This document shows positions 38,742 through 47,967 of a DNA stretch of 64,000 bases, piece by piece. A program made the position numbers and the translations under genes. The first letter of the stretch is position 1; each line of letters starts with the position of its first letter. Origin of the DNA: Thermoprotei archaeon (GTDB lineage Archaea; Thermoproteota; Thermoprotei; Gearchaeales; Gearchaeaceae); NCBI GenBank assembly GCA_017857595.1, contig JAFMCU010000005.1, positions 37,962 through 101,961 of the forward strand, written 5' to 3'. The notes under the pieces were generated by a model that worked only from the letters and a program-made list of their open reading frames with translations, was not told the DNA's origin and did no database searches.

Positions 38742-39803
38742 TTATTCACTTTTGTTAATCCAATCATATAATTTTTTATTTTCACCATGTTCGAAATAAT
38801 TTCTAATAGGATCGATAATTTTATCTAGATACCTTGCCACATTCATCTTTAAATCTAAAGGATGTATTTCTCCTTTTATATAAGATTTTTCAAGCATAGC
38901 GTAGTTTTCAAATTCAATATTACCGCCAAATTTGCTACTTCTTTCTAATAGGAATGATTTATATTTTCTAAAAATAAGATACTTACAAATATCTAATATT
39001 GGGTTATTTTCTACAATTCTTTCAGGACACCATGCACTTAATATTTTTTTCTTAATGGTTTCATAAGAATCATGTATAAATATTGCAGATTTAGGATTAG
39101 ATTTACTCATTTTGAATGCTATTTTCACTTCTATATTGCTCATCTTTTCATTCATTACAGGCTGATTTAATCCCATTAGTAAATGATGATGCAGCGCTAT
39201 TGGTTTTTTCCATCCTAACTTTGGATAGATCTCTCTAGCTAATACATGAACTTTTCTCTGATCCATTCCGCCATGAGCTAAGTCCGGACCTAAATATTTG
39301 ATATCAACAGCCTGCATAACAGGATAGAAATACTGAGCAAAGCTTAGGCTTTCTTTAGTTGTTCTTCCCAATATAGTTAAGCACCTAGCTATTCTAGTCA
39401 AATTGACTTGAGAAGAAAATTTTACAATATCTTTCCAATATTCATTGTTATTATAGTAGAGATCTGAACCTAGTATAATTTTTGCACCTGGGCAATAGAA
39501 ATTGAACGCCTTTTCCCAATATTTAGAAGCTTTTAATATATTTTCCCAATTACCTCCTAATTTTTTATTCAAGTAGCTATGCCAATCTGCTAAATAAATT
39601 GTGCAATCTATTCCTGCCTCAATTAAATCATTAACTTTTTCAGCACTGATTAGCGTGCCTAAATGAAGCAAGCCTGATATTTCAAAACCTATATAATGTT
39701 TAATTTTTTCATTTACCTTTAATTTATCTAGCAATTCTTTTTCAGTTATTATTTCTTCTGTAGGAGACCTTTTTATTATCTCTAACCTTGTTTCCGCATT
39801 CAT
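38742..39803 (-). CDS. tyrS: Tyrosyl-tRNA synthetase
   Basis: HYIGFEISGLLHLGTLI (HIGH), GGMDQRKVHVLAREI, FKMSKSNPKSAIFIHD (KMSKS). Confidence 0.93.
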   Translation of the reverse strand: MNAETRLEIIKRSPTEEIITEKELLDKLKVNEKIKHYIGFEISGLLHLGTLISAEKVNDLIEAGIDCTIYLADWHSYLNKKLGGNWENILKASKYWEKAFNFYCPGAKIILGSDLYYNNNEYWKDIVKFSSQVNLTRIARCLTILGRTTKESLSFAQYFYPVMQAVDIKYLGPDLAHGGMDQRKVHVLAREIYPKLGWKKPIALHHHLLMGLNQPVMNEKMSNIEVKIAFKMSKSNPKSAIFIHDSYETIKKKILSAWCPERIVENNPILDICKYLIFRKYKSFLLERSSKFGGNIEFENYAMLEKSYIKGEIHPLDLKMNVARYLDKIIDPIRNYFEHGENKKLYDWINKSE

Positions 39804-39853
39804 CTTATCAAAAATATTTTAATACTAATTCTTCAATGCATAATATTAAAATA

Positions 39854-40219
39854 TTAGTTTTGTTCTAACCAAGAATTTAACATAGGGCAATTAACAGGTG
39901 TGAGTTCTCCTTCATCACTACACTTGTAAATATCCGAGCATGGAAAACAAACTAAACCTTCTAATTGTTCTATGGGTAAAATTACAAGCTTATGTTTTGG
40001 TTGTGATATAATATATACCTTCTTACCATTAACATACGAAACGCTTTTAGAAACCTTTCCTTCATTAATTAGTTTTACTAAAACCCTTGTTCCTATTTTG
40101 CTATCTATTTTTAGCACTTTCCATAGATATTTTTGATTTATTCCATTGTTACTTTTTTCTATAGCTTGCAATATTTTTTCTCTAATTATGTTTTCATCTT
40201 TGATTTTTCTCTTTTTCAC
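39854..40219 (-). CDS. RPC34-like RNA polymerase III subunit homologue (wHTH plus C-terminal Cys cluster)
   Basis: NGINQKYLWKVLKIDSKIGTRVLVKLINEGKV wHTH and CFPCSDIYKCSDEGELTPVNC four-Cys motif. Confidence 0.78.
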   Translation of the reverse strand: MKKRKIKDENIIREKILQAIEKSNNGINQKYLWKVLKIDSKIGTRVLVKLINEGKVSKSVSYVNGKKVYIISQPKHKLVILPIEQLEGLVCFPCSDIYKCSDEGELTPVNCPMLNSWLEQN

Positions 40220-41139
40220 AAATTTATTTCAACGTTTAAGCTCCTAATAAGCTCTTTGCTTCTATTTCTAATTGTAACTTCTGTTACGTTAGCAACATCT
40301 GCTATTTGCCTTTGAGTTTTTTTGTTATTTGTTAATGAACAAGCTACATACACAGCAGCCGCTGCCAAACTCCTTGGCGATTTCCCAGCTATGATACCAT
40401 TTTTCAATGCTTCTTGCAATATGTTTTTTGCAAAAATTTCAACTTCAGGACCTAGATTTAGCTTATTTATCAATTGCGGTATATATATCAATGAATTAGG
40501 TGTCTTTATTCTCGTTAAATATTCTTTAGGTAAAGTTTCTATCATTATTGAATAGCATCTTGAAACATTTTTTTTGCTTATTTTCAACAATTTCATTATT
40601 TTATCCAAAGATATCGGCAAATTTGAAATTTTACAACTGAAGTATATAGAGACAGCTAACATACCTCTTATCGATTTGCCTTTCATTCGATTACTTTTTA
40701 TAGCTCTTCTGTAAATTAAAGCAGCAGTTTCTTTAACATCTTTTGGTAGATTTAGCATCGATGCAATATGCTCTAGTATCTCAAATGCATTATACAGATT
40801 TCTATCAACAGAATTTGTTATTCTAATTCTCTTTTGGAATTTTTGCAAATTTCTCATTCTTTCTAATTCTAATGAACTTAAATTATCGAAAACAGAAGTC
40901 TTTATATCCGTACCTATTCCTTTATCATGAATTGCTAAAGTTTCTGGAGCGCCAGTTCTAACTTTTGTCTCATATACTTCATTAAAGAAAACTCTCCATT
41001 CTCTGTCATAATCTATAGATTTACCTTGAGCAACTGTTCCACAATTTTTGCATATTATCGATGCAGTTTTATAATCAAATATGAAAGTAGTATTATTGCA
41101 ATTCTCACATTTATCCATCGAGAAGTTGTAGTTAACCAT
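40216..41139 (-). CDS. tfb: Transcription initiation factor IIB
   Basis: Zinc ribbon CENCNNTTFIFDYKTASIICKNCGTV, B-finger DYDREWRVF, cyclin repeats, C-terminal HTH TQRQIADVANVTEVTIRNRSKEL. Confidence 0.97.
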   Translation of the reverse strand: MVNYNFSMDKCENCNNTTFIFDYKTASIICKNCGTVAQGKSIDYDREWRVFFNEVYETKVRTGAPETLAIHDKGIGTDIKTSVFDNLSSLELERMRNLQKFQKRIRITNSVDRNLYNAFEILEHIASMLNLPKDVKETAALIYRRAIKSNRMKGKSIRGMLAVSIYFSCKISNLPISLDKIMKLLKISKKNVSRCYSIMIETLPKEYLTRIKTPNSLIYIPQLINKLNLGPEVEIFAKNILQEALKNGIIAGKSPRSLAAAAVYVACSLTNNKKTQRQIADVANVTEVTIRNRSKELIRSLNVEINL

Positions 41140-41392
41140 TTTTAGTATTTTTTATGAAAATTTCTTTTCCAATTAGCTCTTCAAGACCTTCTTTTTTATT
41201 AGGCTTTATTGAAATATATGGTTCCTTTACAGGACCCAGAACATCGATTACTTTTCCAACTTCATTATTATTTTCATCGTAAACAGTAGTATTTAATTTA
41301 GGAATGACTATAGCTTTTACCAAAATCCTTTTTCTTCTTGATAAATGAGACACAACTCCAATTTTTCTCATAGGAAATAGGTATATTTCCAT
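41132..41392 (-). CDS. H/ACA ribonucleoprotein GAR1-like protein
   Basis: NTTVYDENNNEVGKVIDVLGPVKEPYISIKPN. Confidence 0.9.
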   Translation of the reverse strand: MEIYLFPMRKIGVVSHLSRRKRILVKAIVIPKLNTTVYDENNNEVGKVIDVLGPVKEPYISIKPNKKEGLEELIGKEIFIKNTKNG

Positions 41393-41527
41393 TGCATTTT
41401 TAATATATAAGACTTTCGGTACAATGAAAAATATTTATTTAGAAAATTTTTTCATTAAAAAAGGGAAAAGAATGTATATTTAAATATATTTTAATTTAAT
41501 TATAAACAATTTTCGAATATTTTTACA

Positions 41528-41821
41528 TCAAATTTTTTTTGCTCTTATAATTTTTATTTGATTACAAATTTTTTTCAATATAGCAATTTTTTTTTCATTA
41601 ACATTTAAAATTTTGATACGACCTTTTTCCCACCATGTACGTGGATATGATTTATCTTCCTCTAATTCGTATTGAAATCCCAATGACTGTGCTGCAGAAG
41701 CTATCTCGGTTAACTTAACTTTCTCAATAGCAAGCTTCAAATTTACCTTTCTTCCTTCCTTTCTAGATTTTGAAGCGTCAATATAATTAGGCCATATAAT
41801 TTTATAATTCCTTTTTTCCAT
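41528..41821 (-). CDS. srp19: Signal recognition particle protein SRP19
   Basis: IIWPNYIDASKSRKEGRKVNLKLAIEKVKLTEIASAAQSLGF. Confidence 0.93.
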   Translation of the reverse strand: MEKRNYKIIWPNYIDASKSRKEGRKVNLKLAIEKVKLTEIASAAQSLGFQYELEEDKSYPRTWWEKGRIKILNVNEKKIAILKKICNQIKIIRAKKI

Positions 41822-42207
41822 TAACTTTTAATTAAAATGGCATTGAGTAAACCATTTTGACCCGGTCTAGATGTAATTTGTGCTAGACCAAATTTTGTTC
41901 TTACTATTGTCCCCTTAGTTATTATTTTCCTTCTATCATAATCTACATTAGCAGGGTTCTTAACCACTTCAATGATTTCAGTTTTGACGGTAGTTTTCTT
42001 TTCTGGAATTGCTAAATTTACAAATTTAGCTTTTGACAATTTTATTTTTACATTACCTCCTCTTCCTCTTTCAATAAATTTATCATCCTTTTCACCAACT
42101 GTTGTTAGAATTGGATACCCTCCAAGTTCATATCTTCTAGTTTTTCTACTACTTCCTTTTCTTCCTCCTGATGGCTTCTTTAAATCATTAGATTGTTTTA
42201 ATACCAC
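41821..42207 (-). CDS. rps8e: 30S ribosomal protein S8e
   Basis: KKPSGGRKGSSRKTRRYELGGYP...VRTKFGLAQITSRPGQNGLLNAILI. Confidence 0.95.
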   Translation of the reverse strand: MVLKQSNDLKKPSGGRKGSSRKTRRYELGGYPILTTVGEKDDKFIERGRGGNVKIKLSKAKFVNLAIPEKKTTVKTEIIEVVKNPANVDYDRRKIITKGTIVRTKFGLAQITSRPGQNGLLNAILIKS

Positions 42208-42244
42208 GTTTTAATTTTAATATAGAATCTTGTATTAAAAATTT

Positions 42245-42320
42245 TGCCTCGGCCGGGATTTGAACCCGGGATCCCTGGCTTGAGAGGCCAGTATTCTTAT
42301 CCGGGCTAAACTACCGAGGC
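42245..42320 (-). tRNA. tRNA-Glu(CTC)
   Basis: Minus strand GCCTCGG...CCGAGGC, anticodon arm CTGGC-CTCTCAA-GCCAG, T arm CCGGGTTCAAATCCCGG. Confidence 0.96.
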
Positions 42321-42356
42321 TCTTTCTTATAATATTGTTAACAATAAATAAAAAAT

Positions 42357-42432
42357 TGCCCCCACCGGGATTTGAACCCGGGATCCCTGGCTCGAAAGGC
42401 CAGTATTCTTATCCGGGCTAAACTATGGGGGC
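42357..42432 (-). tRNA. tRNA-Glu(TTC)
   Basis: Minus strand GCCCCCA...TGGGGGC, anticodon arm CTGGC-CTTTCGA-GCCAG, T arm CCGGGTTCAAATCCCGG. Confidence 0.96.
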
Positions 42433-42483
42433 ATCATTAGCATAGTATTTTATTTAAGTAAAGTCTTAAAAAATGTTTTGTTT

Positions 42484-42927
42484 TTAATTCCCTATTAAAG
42501 ATCTTTGTTTAACTAAAAAATCTTTAGCTTTGGTCAAAACTTTTCGAAGATTTTCCTTCAATCTAGGAATAGCTTCTTCGTATTTAACCCATTCATATCC
42601 CACATGTTCTGATGATATTCTAACATTGTTTTCTAAACTTTCAACTAAGAAATAAATAACTTCTTTCATTATCAGTTTATCTCCTCGCCTATAGAAGTAA
42701 TTTATGCTCTCTTTAAAACCATTTATGAATTTAATATCTTTCAATCCACATTCTTCGAATATTTCTCTTCTTACAGTAGATTCTAAATCCTCATTCTTTT
42801 CTATTAAACCTTTAGGAAATTCCCAATAATCTGTTTTGTATTTAGCATGAAGTAATAAATAATATATCTCAGAATCCTTCTTTCTAAAAATAATAGCTCC
42901 AGCTGATTTTTCATTTAATACTTGCAT
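42484..42927 (-). CDS. Nudix hydrolase (Ap4A hydrolase-like)
   Basis: GLIEKNEDLESTVRREIFEECGL Nudix box. Confidence 0.88.
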   Translation of the reverse strand: MQVLNEKSAGAIIFRKKDSEIYYLLLHAKYKTDYWEFPKGLIEKNEDLESTVRREIFEECGLKDIKFINGFKESINYFYRRGDKLIMKEVIYFLVESLENNVRISSEHVGYEWVKYEEAIPRLKENLRKVLTKAKDFLVKQRSLIGN

Positions 42928-42968
42928 ATCTATTGAACATAAATATTTTTAAAAATATATGAGAATTA

Positions 42969-43727
42969 TTAATGCATTACAACTCCTCCATCAGCTATAA
43001 TAGTTTGCCCATTAACGAATGAAAAGTCATCTCTTGTTAATGCATAAATAAGTTTTGCAATTTCAATTGGTTCTCCCCATCTCTTTAAAGATGTTTCTTT
43101 AGCAAGCTGACTTTTCTCTAATTCAGTTAACTTATCATATGTTGAATTCGTTTTTATACTGCCCAAGGCTACAGTATAAGCTCTTATGTTATAAGCTCCA
43201 TATTGTCTAGCTATGAATTTTGTTAAAGTTATGCAACAAGATTTAGAAAAGGCATATGCAGCACCTTCAATATCTCCATCTATTGCTGGAATTGAAGATA
43301 TGTTTATAATTACTCCTTTTTTGTTTTTGATCATGTAAGGAATGCATTCTCTTACAAGTCTTAGTGAGCCAAAAAAATCTACGTGCATTATTTTAAGAAT
43401 TTCATCATCTTTTAGTTCATGAACCATCTTTTTCCACAAACTAATATCCAGAGGATATCCTGCTAAATTTATTAGAAAATCTATTCCGCCTATTTTTTCA
43501 ATAGCGTCTCTAATTTTATTTTCTATTTCAATTTGATTTGAAATATCAACTGACACAGGAACTGCTTTAATTTTATTTTTCTCTGTAAATTCGTTAGCTA
43601 GATTTTTTAAAGCTTCAAAATCTCTCGCTACCAAAATAAGATTTATTTTATTTTGTGCAAAATAAGCAGCTGTTTCTCTACCTATGCCTTTAGACGCACC
43701 TGAAATTAAAGCAGTTTCATTCGTTTT
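42969..43727 (-). CDS. Short-chain dehydrogenase/reductase
   Basis: ALISGASKGIGRETA, NLAGYP, YAFSK catalytic motif; GTG at 43727 (VKTNETALISG) preferred over the 43751 start of the ORF track. Confidence 0.9.
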   Translation of the reverse strand, partial: KTNETALISGASKGIGRETAAYFAQNKINLILVARDFEALKNLANEFTEKNKIKAVPVSVDISNQIEIENKIRDAIEKIGGIDFLINLAGYPLDISLWKKMVHELKDDEILKIMHVDFFGSLRLVRECIPYMIKNKKGVIINISSIPAIDGDIEGAAYAFSKSCCITLTKFIARQYGAYNIRAYTVALGSIKTNSTYDKLTELEKSQLAKETSLKRWGEPIEIAKLIYALTRDDFSFVNGQTIIADGGVVMH

Positions 43728-44262
43728 CACGATATTTAAAAAAATTATCAATAATATAATCTAATGGTAATTTTAACCATTCTGAAATTTTTTCATCCTT
43801 CAATGTTTCGTATATATTCAAAGGGTTGATAAATTTATATTCCATTATTTCATCGTAATTAGGCTTTATTTTCCCATTATAATTACACATAAACACTAAG
43901 CAATGCTCATTTTCTACTACGTTTGTATTATCAAATCTAACAAAATAATTAAACTCATAAATTTTCTTATAACTCAATTTTTCTTCTATTCCTAGTTCTC
44001 TTTTTAGTGTTCTATTTATAGCTTCTTCCCAAGATTCATTTTTAAATAGATGACTTGCCGGAAATTCCCAGTAAAAGGGAAATCTCTTATCTTTAGCCCT
44101 TTTTTGTATCAACACTTCATTTTTATTATTGAATATCGCTACAACAAATGCTAGATGCCTTTTTCCATTTCCTGTATGGCATTCTTCAACAGTTGCTTCT
44201 CCTATAACATTTCCTAATTCATCCGATAGTAGCAATAATTGCATTAAAATGTTTAATAACAA
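43717..44262 (-). CDS. Nudix protein related to type 1 isopentenyl-diphosphate isomerase
   Basis: RHLAFVVAIFNNKNEVLIQKRA, YWEFPASHLF, ESWEEAINRTLKRELGIE, ENEHCLVFMC align with IDI-1. Confidence 0.8.
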   Translation of the reverse strand: MLLNILMQLLLLSDELGNVIGEATVEECHTGNGKRHLAFVVAIFNNKNEVLIQKRAKDKRFPFYWEFPASHLFKNESWEEAINRTLKRELGIEEKLSYKKIYEFNYFVRFDNTNVVENEHCLVFMCNYNGKIKPNYDEIMEYKFINPLNIYETLKDEKISEWLKLPLDYIIDNFFKYRENE

Positions 44263-44287
44263 AAAAATTTAAATATATATCATTTGA

Positions 44288-44360
44288 TGCGACCGCCGGG
44301 ATTTGAACCCGGGTCCTCGGCTCGGGAAGCCGATATCCTACCTAGCTAGACTACGGTCGC
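44288..44360 (-). tRNA. tRNA-Gly(CCC)
   Basis: Minus strand GCGACCG...CGGTCGC, anticodon arm TCGGC-TTCCCGA-GCCGA, T arm CCGGGTTCAAATCCCGG. Confidence 0.96.
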
Positions 44361-44399
44361 TACTAATTAAAATAATATATTTATTTTTTATTATGAATT

Positions 44400-46610
44400 T
44401 TATTCGATAAAATCTTCTACTTTTGGTATTTCTAACTTAAGCCCTTTCCTTTCTCTTATTTTAGATATTACAGTCATTGCTAAGCTTTCTGGTACAGGAG
44501 CCCATCTTGCAAACTCTGTAGCCCAAAATGCTTTGCCTGCAGTTGAACTTCTAATTTCATCTGCCAAATCGGTTGATTCTGCTACTGGAATTTCTCCTCT
44601 AATTAGTACCATGTGTTCTTGTTGATCAACTGTTATGACTTTCCCTCTTTTGGTTGTAATAATTTTTAGAACATTACCCATGTAATCTTGGGTTGTTTTA
44701 ATCTCTATTTTATAAATAGGTTCTAATAAAACAGGTTTTGCAGATAAGAAACCAGCCATTATTCCATTCTTGACTGCGGGCATCAATTGAGCAGGACCAC
44801 GATGCACAGGATCTTCATGTATTGTTGCATCAAGTAGTCTTACCAAAATTCCCCTTATAGGTTCATGTGCCAATGGTCCTTCAGATACACTCCATCTAAA
44901 ACCATTGATTAATGTATCTTTAACATCTTTTAGATATTGAACTCCTTTTGTATTATCTATAAATATGTTTAAGTTATCATCTATTGCCCATATGTTTCTA
45001 GCGTCATCAGCGTCCCATCCAGCTTCTTCTCTCAATATTTTAGCCCTTGTTCTCCATTCTTGATCCTCAGATACTTTACCTTCCGATAATAATCTTAGTG
45101 TCTCATCATTTAAAGGTTCAACAGATATAACAACTCTATTATGCCTATTTGGACTTTTAGTCTCAAAAGGTCTAGATTTATCTCTGATACTTTCCCTATA
45201 AATGACCAAAGGTTGACTTGTAACAAATTCTATATTTCCAGCCCTCTGTTTCAAATCCCATAATGCTATTTCTAGATGTAATGTTCCCATACCGCTAATT
45301 AAATACTCACCCGTTTCTTTGTTTATTTTAACCCTTAATGTTGGATCTTCTATTGCCATTCTTTGGAGTGTTTCAATTAATTTTACAAGATCTGCTGTTT
45401 TCTTTGGTTCGATGGAAATTGTTACAACTGGTTCACTTATATATTTAAGAGTTTCAAAAGGTACCATTTTATCTTGATATTGCTTTTCAACAATAGTTTC
45501 TCCTGCTCTTACAGACTCGATACCTAATAGAGCAGCTATATTTCCAGCAGAAATCTGAGGTATATTCTCTCTGTAAGGTCCCATGTACATTCCTACTTGC
45601 AATATTTTTTCAACCCTCCTAGCTCTTAAAAGATATACTTCTTGACTAGGATAAACTGTTCCGCTAAAGACTCTTCCTGTTGTAACAAGTCCAGCGTGAG
45701 GATCATCGATAACTTTAGTAACTCCTATCACTGTTGGACCGTTTGGATCACATTCTAATAAAGCTTTTCCTATATTGCTATTTATATCACCTTGCCATAT
45801 CTTTTTAATTCTATACTTTTGAGCTACATCCGGAGGAGGAACATGTTCAATTACCATTCGTAATATTGCATCATAAAGAGGTGCAATTTTAGACAATTCT
45901 TCTATTCCTTCAGGTCCTTTATTATAAGCTTCAATTATATCGCTAAATTTAATACCCTTTTCTTGCGCAATAGGAATTGTTAAACCCCATTTATGTAGAG
46001 CAGCACCGAATGCGAGTTGTCCTTTCATTGGATCAATTCTCCATGCTCTCTTGAATTCAGGGTCAGCATATGTTTCAATAAGAGCGTTAAATTCTTTAAT
46101 TATTTGTAGTAATCTCCTTTGAATTTCATCAGGTGTTAACCTTAATTCCTTAATTAATCTGTCAATTTTATTTATATACAATAAAGGTCTTACTCTTTCT
46201 TCTAATCCTTGTCTCAAAACAGTCTCAGTTTGTGTCATTATCCCTTCAACAGCATCAACAACGTTTATACTGCCATCCATAGCTCTTAAACTTCTAGTTA
46301 CATGACCACTAAAATCTATGTGGCCTGGTGTATCGATTAAATTTATTACATAAGGTTTTCCTTCTAATTCATGATAAAGTGAAACATTTGCTGCTTTTAC
46401 TGTCATTTGCCTTAATTGCTCAATTTGAACGTAATCTAATGCTAAGGCGGTACCTGCTACTTTAGGTGATATCATTCCAGCAGCTAATAAAAGTGAATCA
46501 CTAAGTGTTGTCTTTCCATGATCTACATGAGCCAGAGTACCAATGTTTCTTATATTCTCTACATTTTTCATTAACTTGACCACTTCTTCCGTTTGCTTAA
46601 ATCTTACCAT
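44400..46610 (-). CDS. fusA: Elongation factor EF-2
   Basis: GTLAHVDHGKTTLSDSLL, LIDTPGHIDFSGHV, INKIDRLI, HEDPVHRGPAQLMPA diphthamide loop. Confidence 0.98.
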   Translation of the reverse strand: MVRFKQTEEVVKLMKNVENIRNIGTLAHVDHGKTTLSDSLLLAAGMISPKVAGTALALDYVQIEQLRQMTVKAANVSLYHELEGKPYVINLIDTPGHIDFSGHVTRSLRAMDGSINVVDAVEGIMTQTETVLRQGLEERVRPLLYINKIDRLIKELRLTPDEIQRRLLQIIKEFNALIETYADPEFKRAWRIDPMKGQLAFGAALHKWGLTIPIAQEKGIKFSDIIEAYNKGPEGIEELSKIAPLYDAILRMVIEHVPPPDVAQKYRIKKIWQGDINSNIGKALLECDPNGPTVIGVTKVIDDPHAGLVTTGRVFSGTVYPSQEVYLLRARRVEKILQVGMYMGPYRENIPQISAGNIAALLGIESVRAGETIVEKQYQDKMVPFETLKYISEPVVTISIEPKKTADLVKLIETLQRMAIEDPTLRVKINKETGEYLISGMGTLHLEIALWDLKQRAGNIEFVTSQPLVIYRESIRDKSRPFETKSPNRHNRVVISVEPLNDETLRLLSEGKVSEDQEWRTRAKILREEAGWDADDARNIWAIDDNLNIFIDNTKGVQYLKDVKDTLINGFRWSVSEGPLAHEPIRGILVRLLDATIHEDPVHRGPAQLMPAVKNGIMAGFLSAKPVLLEPIYKIEIKTTQDYMGNVLKIITTKRGKVITVDQQEHMVLIRGEIPVAESTDLADEIRSSTAGKAFWATEFARWAPVPESLAMTVISKIRERKGLKLEIPKVEDFIE

Positions 46611-46672
46611 TATTGTATGTATTGATTAAAGCAAAGTTTATTTAAAGTTTTATATGTTAAGATTTTATACGT

Positions 46673-47275
46673 GTGAAGGTTGTTGGATTAGATTTAAGCG
46701 GTAGTGAGTTTAGGCCTACAGGATTTTGCATTATGGATGATAATTTTAACGCAATTACAAAAGTCTTATTCAAAGATGAAGAAATAATTGAAGAAACAAT
46801 AAGGAATAAACCAGATCTAATAGCCATAGATGCACCATTATCTTTACCCAAAGGCAGGTTTTCGTTAGAAGAAAGAAGTAATATTCATCTAAGGGAGTGT
46901 GATAGAGAACTTTTAAGATTGAAAATAAAATTTTTTCCTTTAACATTAGGTCCTATGAGAAAATTGACAGAAAGAGGCATAATGCTAAAAAATTTTTTCA
47001 TATCGAAAGGCCTAAGGGTAATAGAAGCATATCCAGGTGGAGCTCAAGATATGTTAAAATTACCTAGAAAAAGCAAAGGAATAAATGAGCTAATTAAAGG
47101 ATTAAAATCATTGAATATTAGAGGTATTAGAGACAATATAACCCATGATGAATTAGACGCAATTACATGTGCATATGTAGGTATAAAATATTTACAAGGA
47201 GAATACTTAGCTATCGGAGATCCAGAAGAAGGTCTAATAATACTTCCTAAATTTAGCAATACGAATAAGAAATGA
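46673..47275 (+). CDS. DUF429 family protein (RNase H-like fold predicted)
   Basis: VVGLDLSGSEFRPTGFCIMD, IAIDAPLSLPKGRF, DELDAITCAYVG; GTG start. Confidence 0.82.
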   Translation: MKVVGLDLSGSEFRPTGFCIMDDNFNAITKVLFKDEEIIEETIRNKPDLIAIDAPLSLPKGRFSLEERSNIHLRECDRELLRLKIKFFPLTLGPMRKLTERGIMLKNFFISKGLRVIEAYPGGAQDMLKLPRKSKGINELIKGLKSLNIRGIRDNITHDELDAITCAYVGIKYLQGEYLAIGDPEEGLIILPKFSNTNKK

Positions 47276-47961
47276 TAGAGGATGAATTTAACAAATTGGT
47301 TAATAATATAATAAATTGCAATCGCTGTCCTGAATTGATAAGTTATATAAGAAGTGTTGCTTTGAAAAAGAAAAAACAATACAAAGATTGGGATTATTGG
47401 GGAAAACCTGTTCCACCTTATGGAGATTTGAATGCTGAACTTGTAGTTTTAGGTCTTGCTCCTGCTGCTCATGGAGGCAATAGAACGGGACGAATGTTTA
47501 CTGGTGATCATTCAGGAAATTTTTTAGTGAAAACTCTTCACAAATTTGGCTTCGCAAATCAACCGTATTCAATCGATAAAAATGATGGACTAAAGTTAAT
47601 AAATTGCTACTTAACTGCATCCATAAAATGCGCGCCGCCTAAAAATAAACCTACAAAAGATGAGTTAAAAAATTGTTCAATTTATTTATTAAAGGAATTT
47701 GAGTTACTAAAAAAGTGTAAATGTGTATTAATATTGGGTGTAACTGCTTATGATAATTTTTTTGAACTGTTTGAAAAAATTTATGGTTTTAAAGTTAAAA
47801 AACCTAAATTTCAACATGGTTTAATTGTAAAATATGAACATTCTCCTTATATAGTACTTTCTTATCATCCAAGTAAACAAAATACACAAACTAAAAGATT
47901 AACACAGAATATGTTTGATGATATATTTAATAAGATTTTACAAATTCTAAAAGTAAATTAA
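47272..47961 (+). CDS. Family 5 uracil-DNA glycosylase (UDGb)
   Basis: CNRCPELISY, PYGDLNAELVVLGLAPAAHGGNRTGRMFTGDHSG, LSYHPSKQNTQTKRLT. Confidence 0.93.
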   Translation: MIEDEFNKLVNNIINCNRCPELISYIRSVALKKKKQYKDWDYWGKPVPPYGDLNAELVVLGLAPAAHGGNRTGRMFTGDHSGNFLVKTLHKFGFANQPYSIDKNDGLKLINCYLTASIKCAPPKNKPTKDELKNCSIYLLKEFELLKKCKCVLILGVTAYDNFFELFEKIYGFKVKKPKFQHGLIVKYEHSPYIVLSYHPSKQNTQTKRLTQNMFDDIFNKILQILKVN

Positions 47962-47967
47962 ATCAGA

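Noticed and set aside
44400-46610. EF-2 switch I reading RQMT instead of RGIT
   Set aside because: To my recollection this variant occurs in other TACK EF-2 proteins, so not treated as novel; would need an alignment to confirm.
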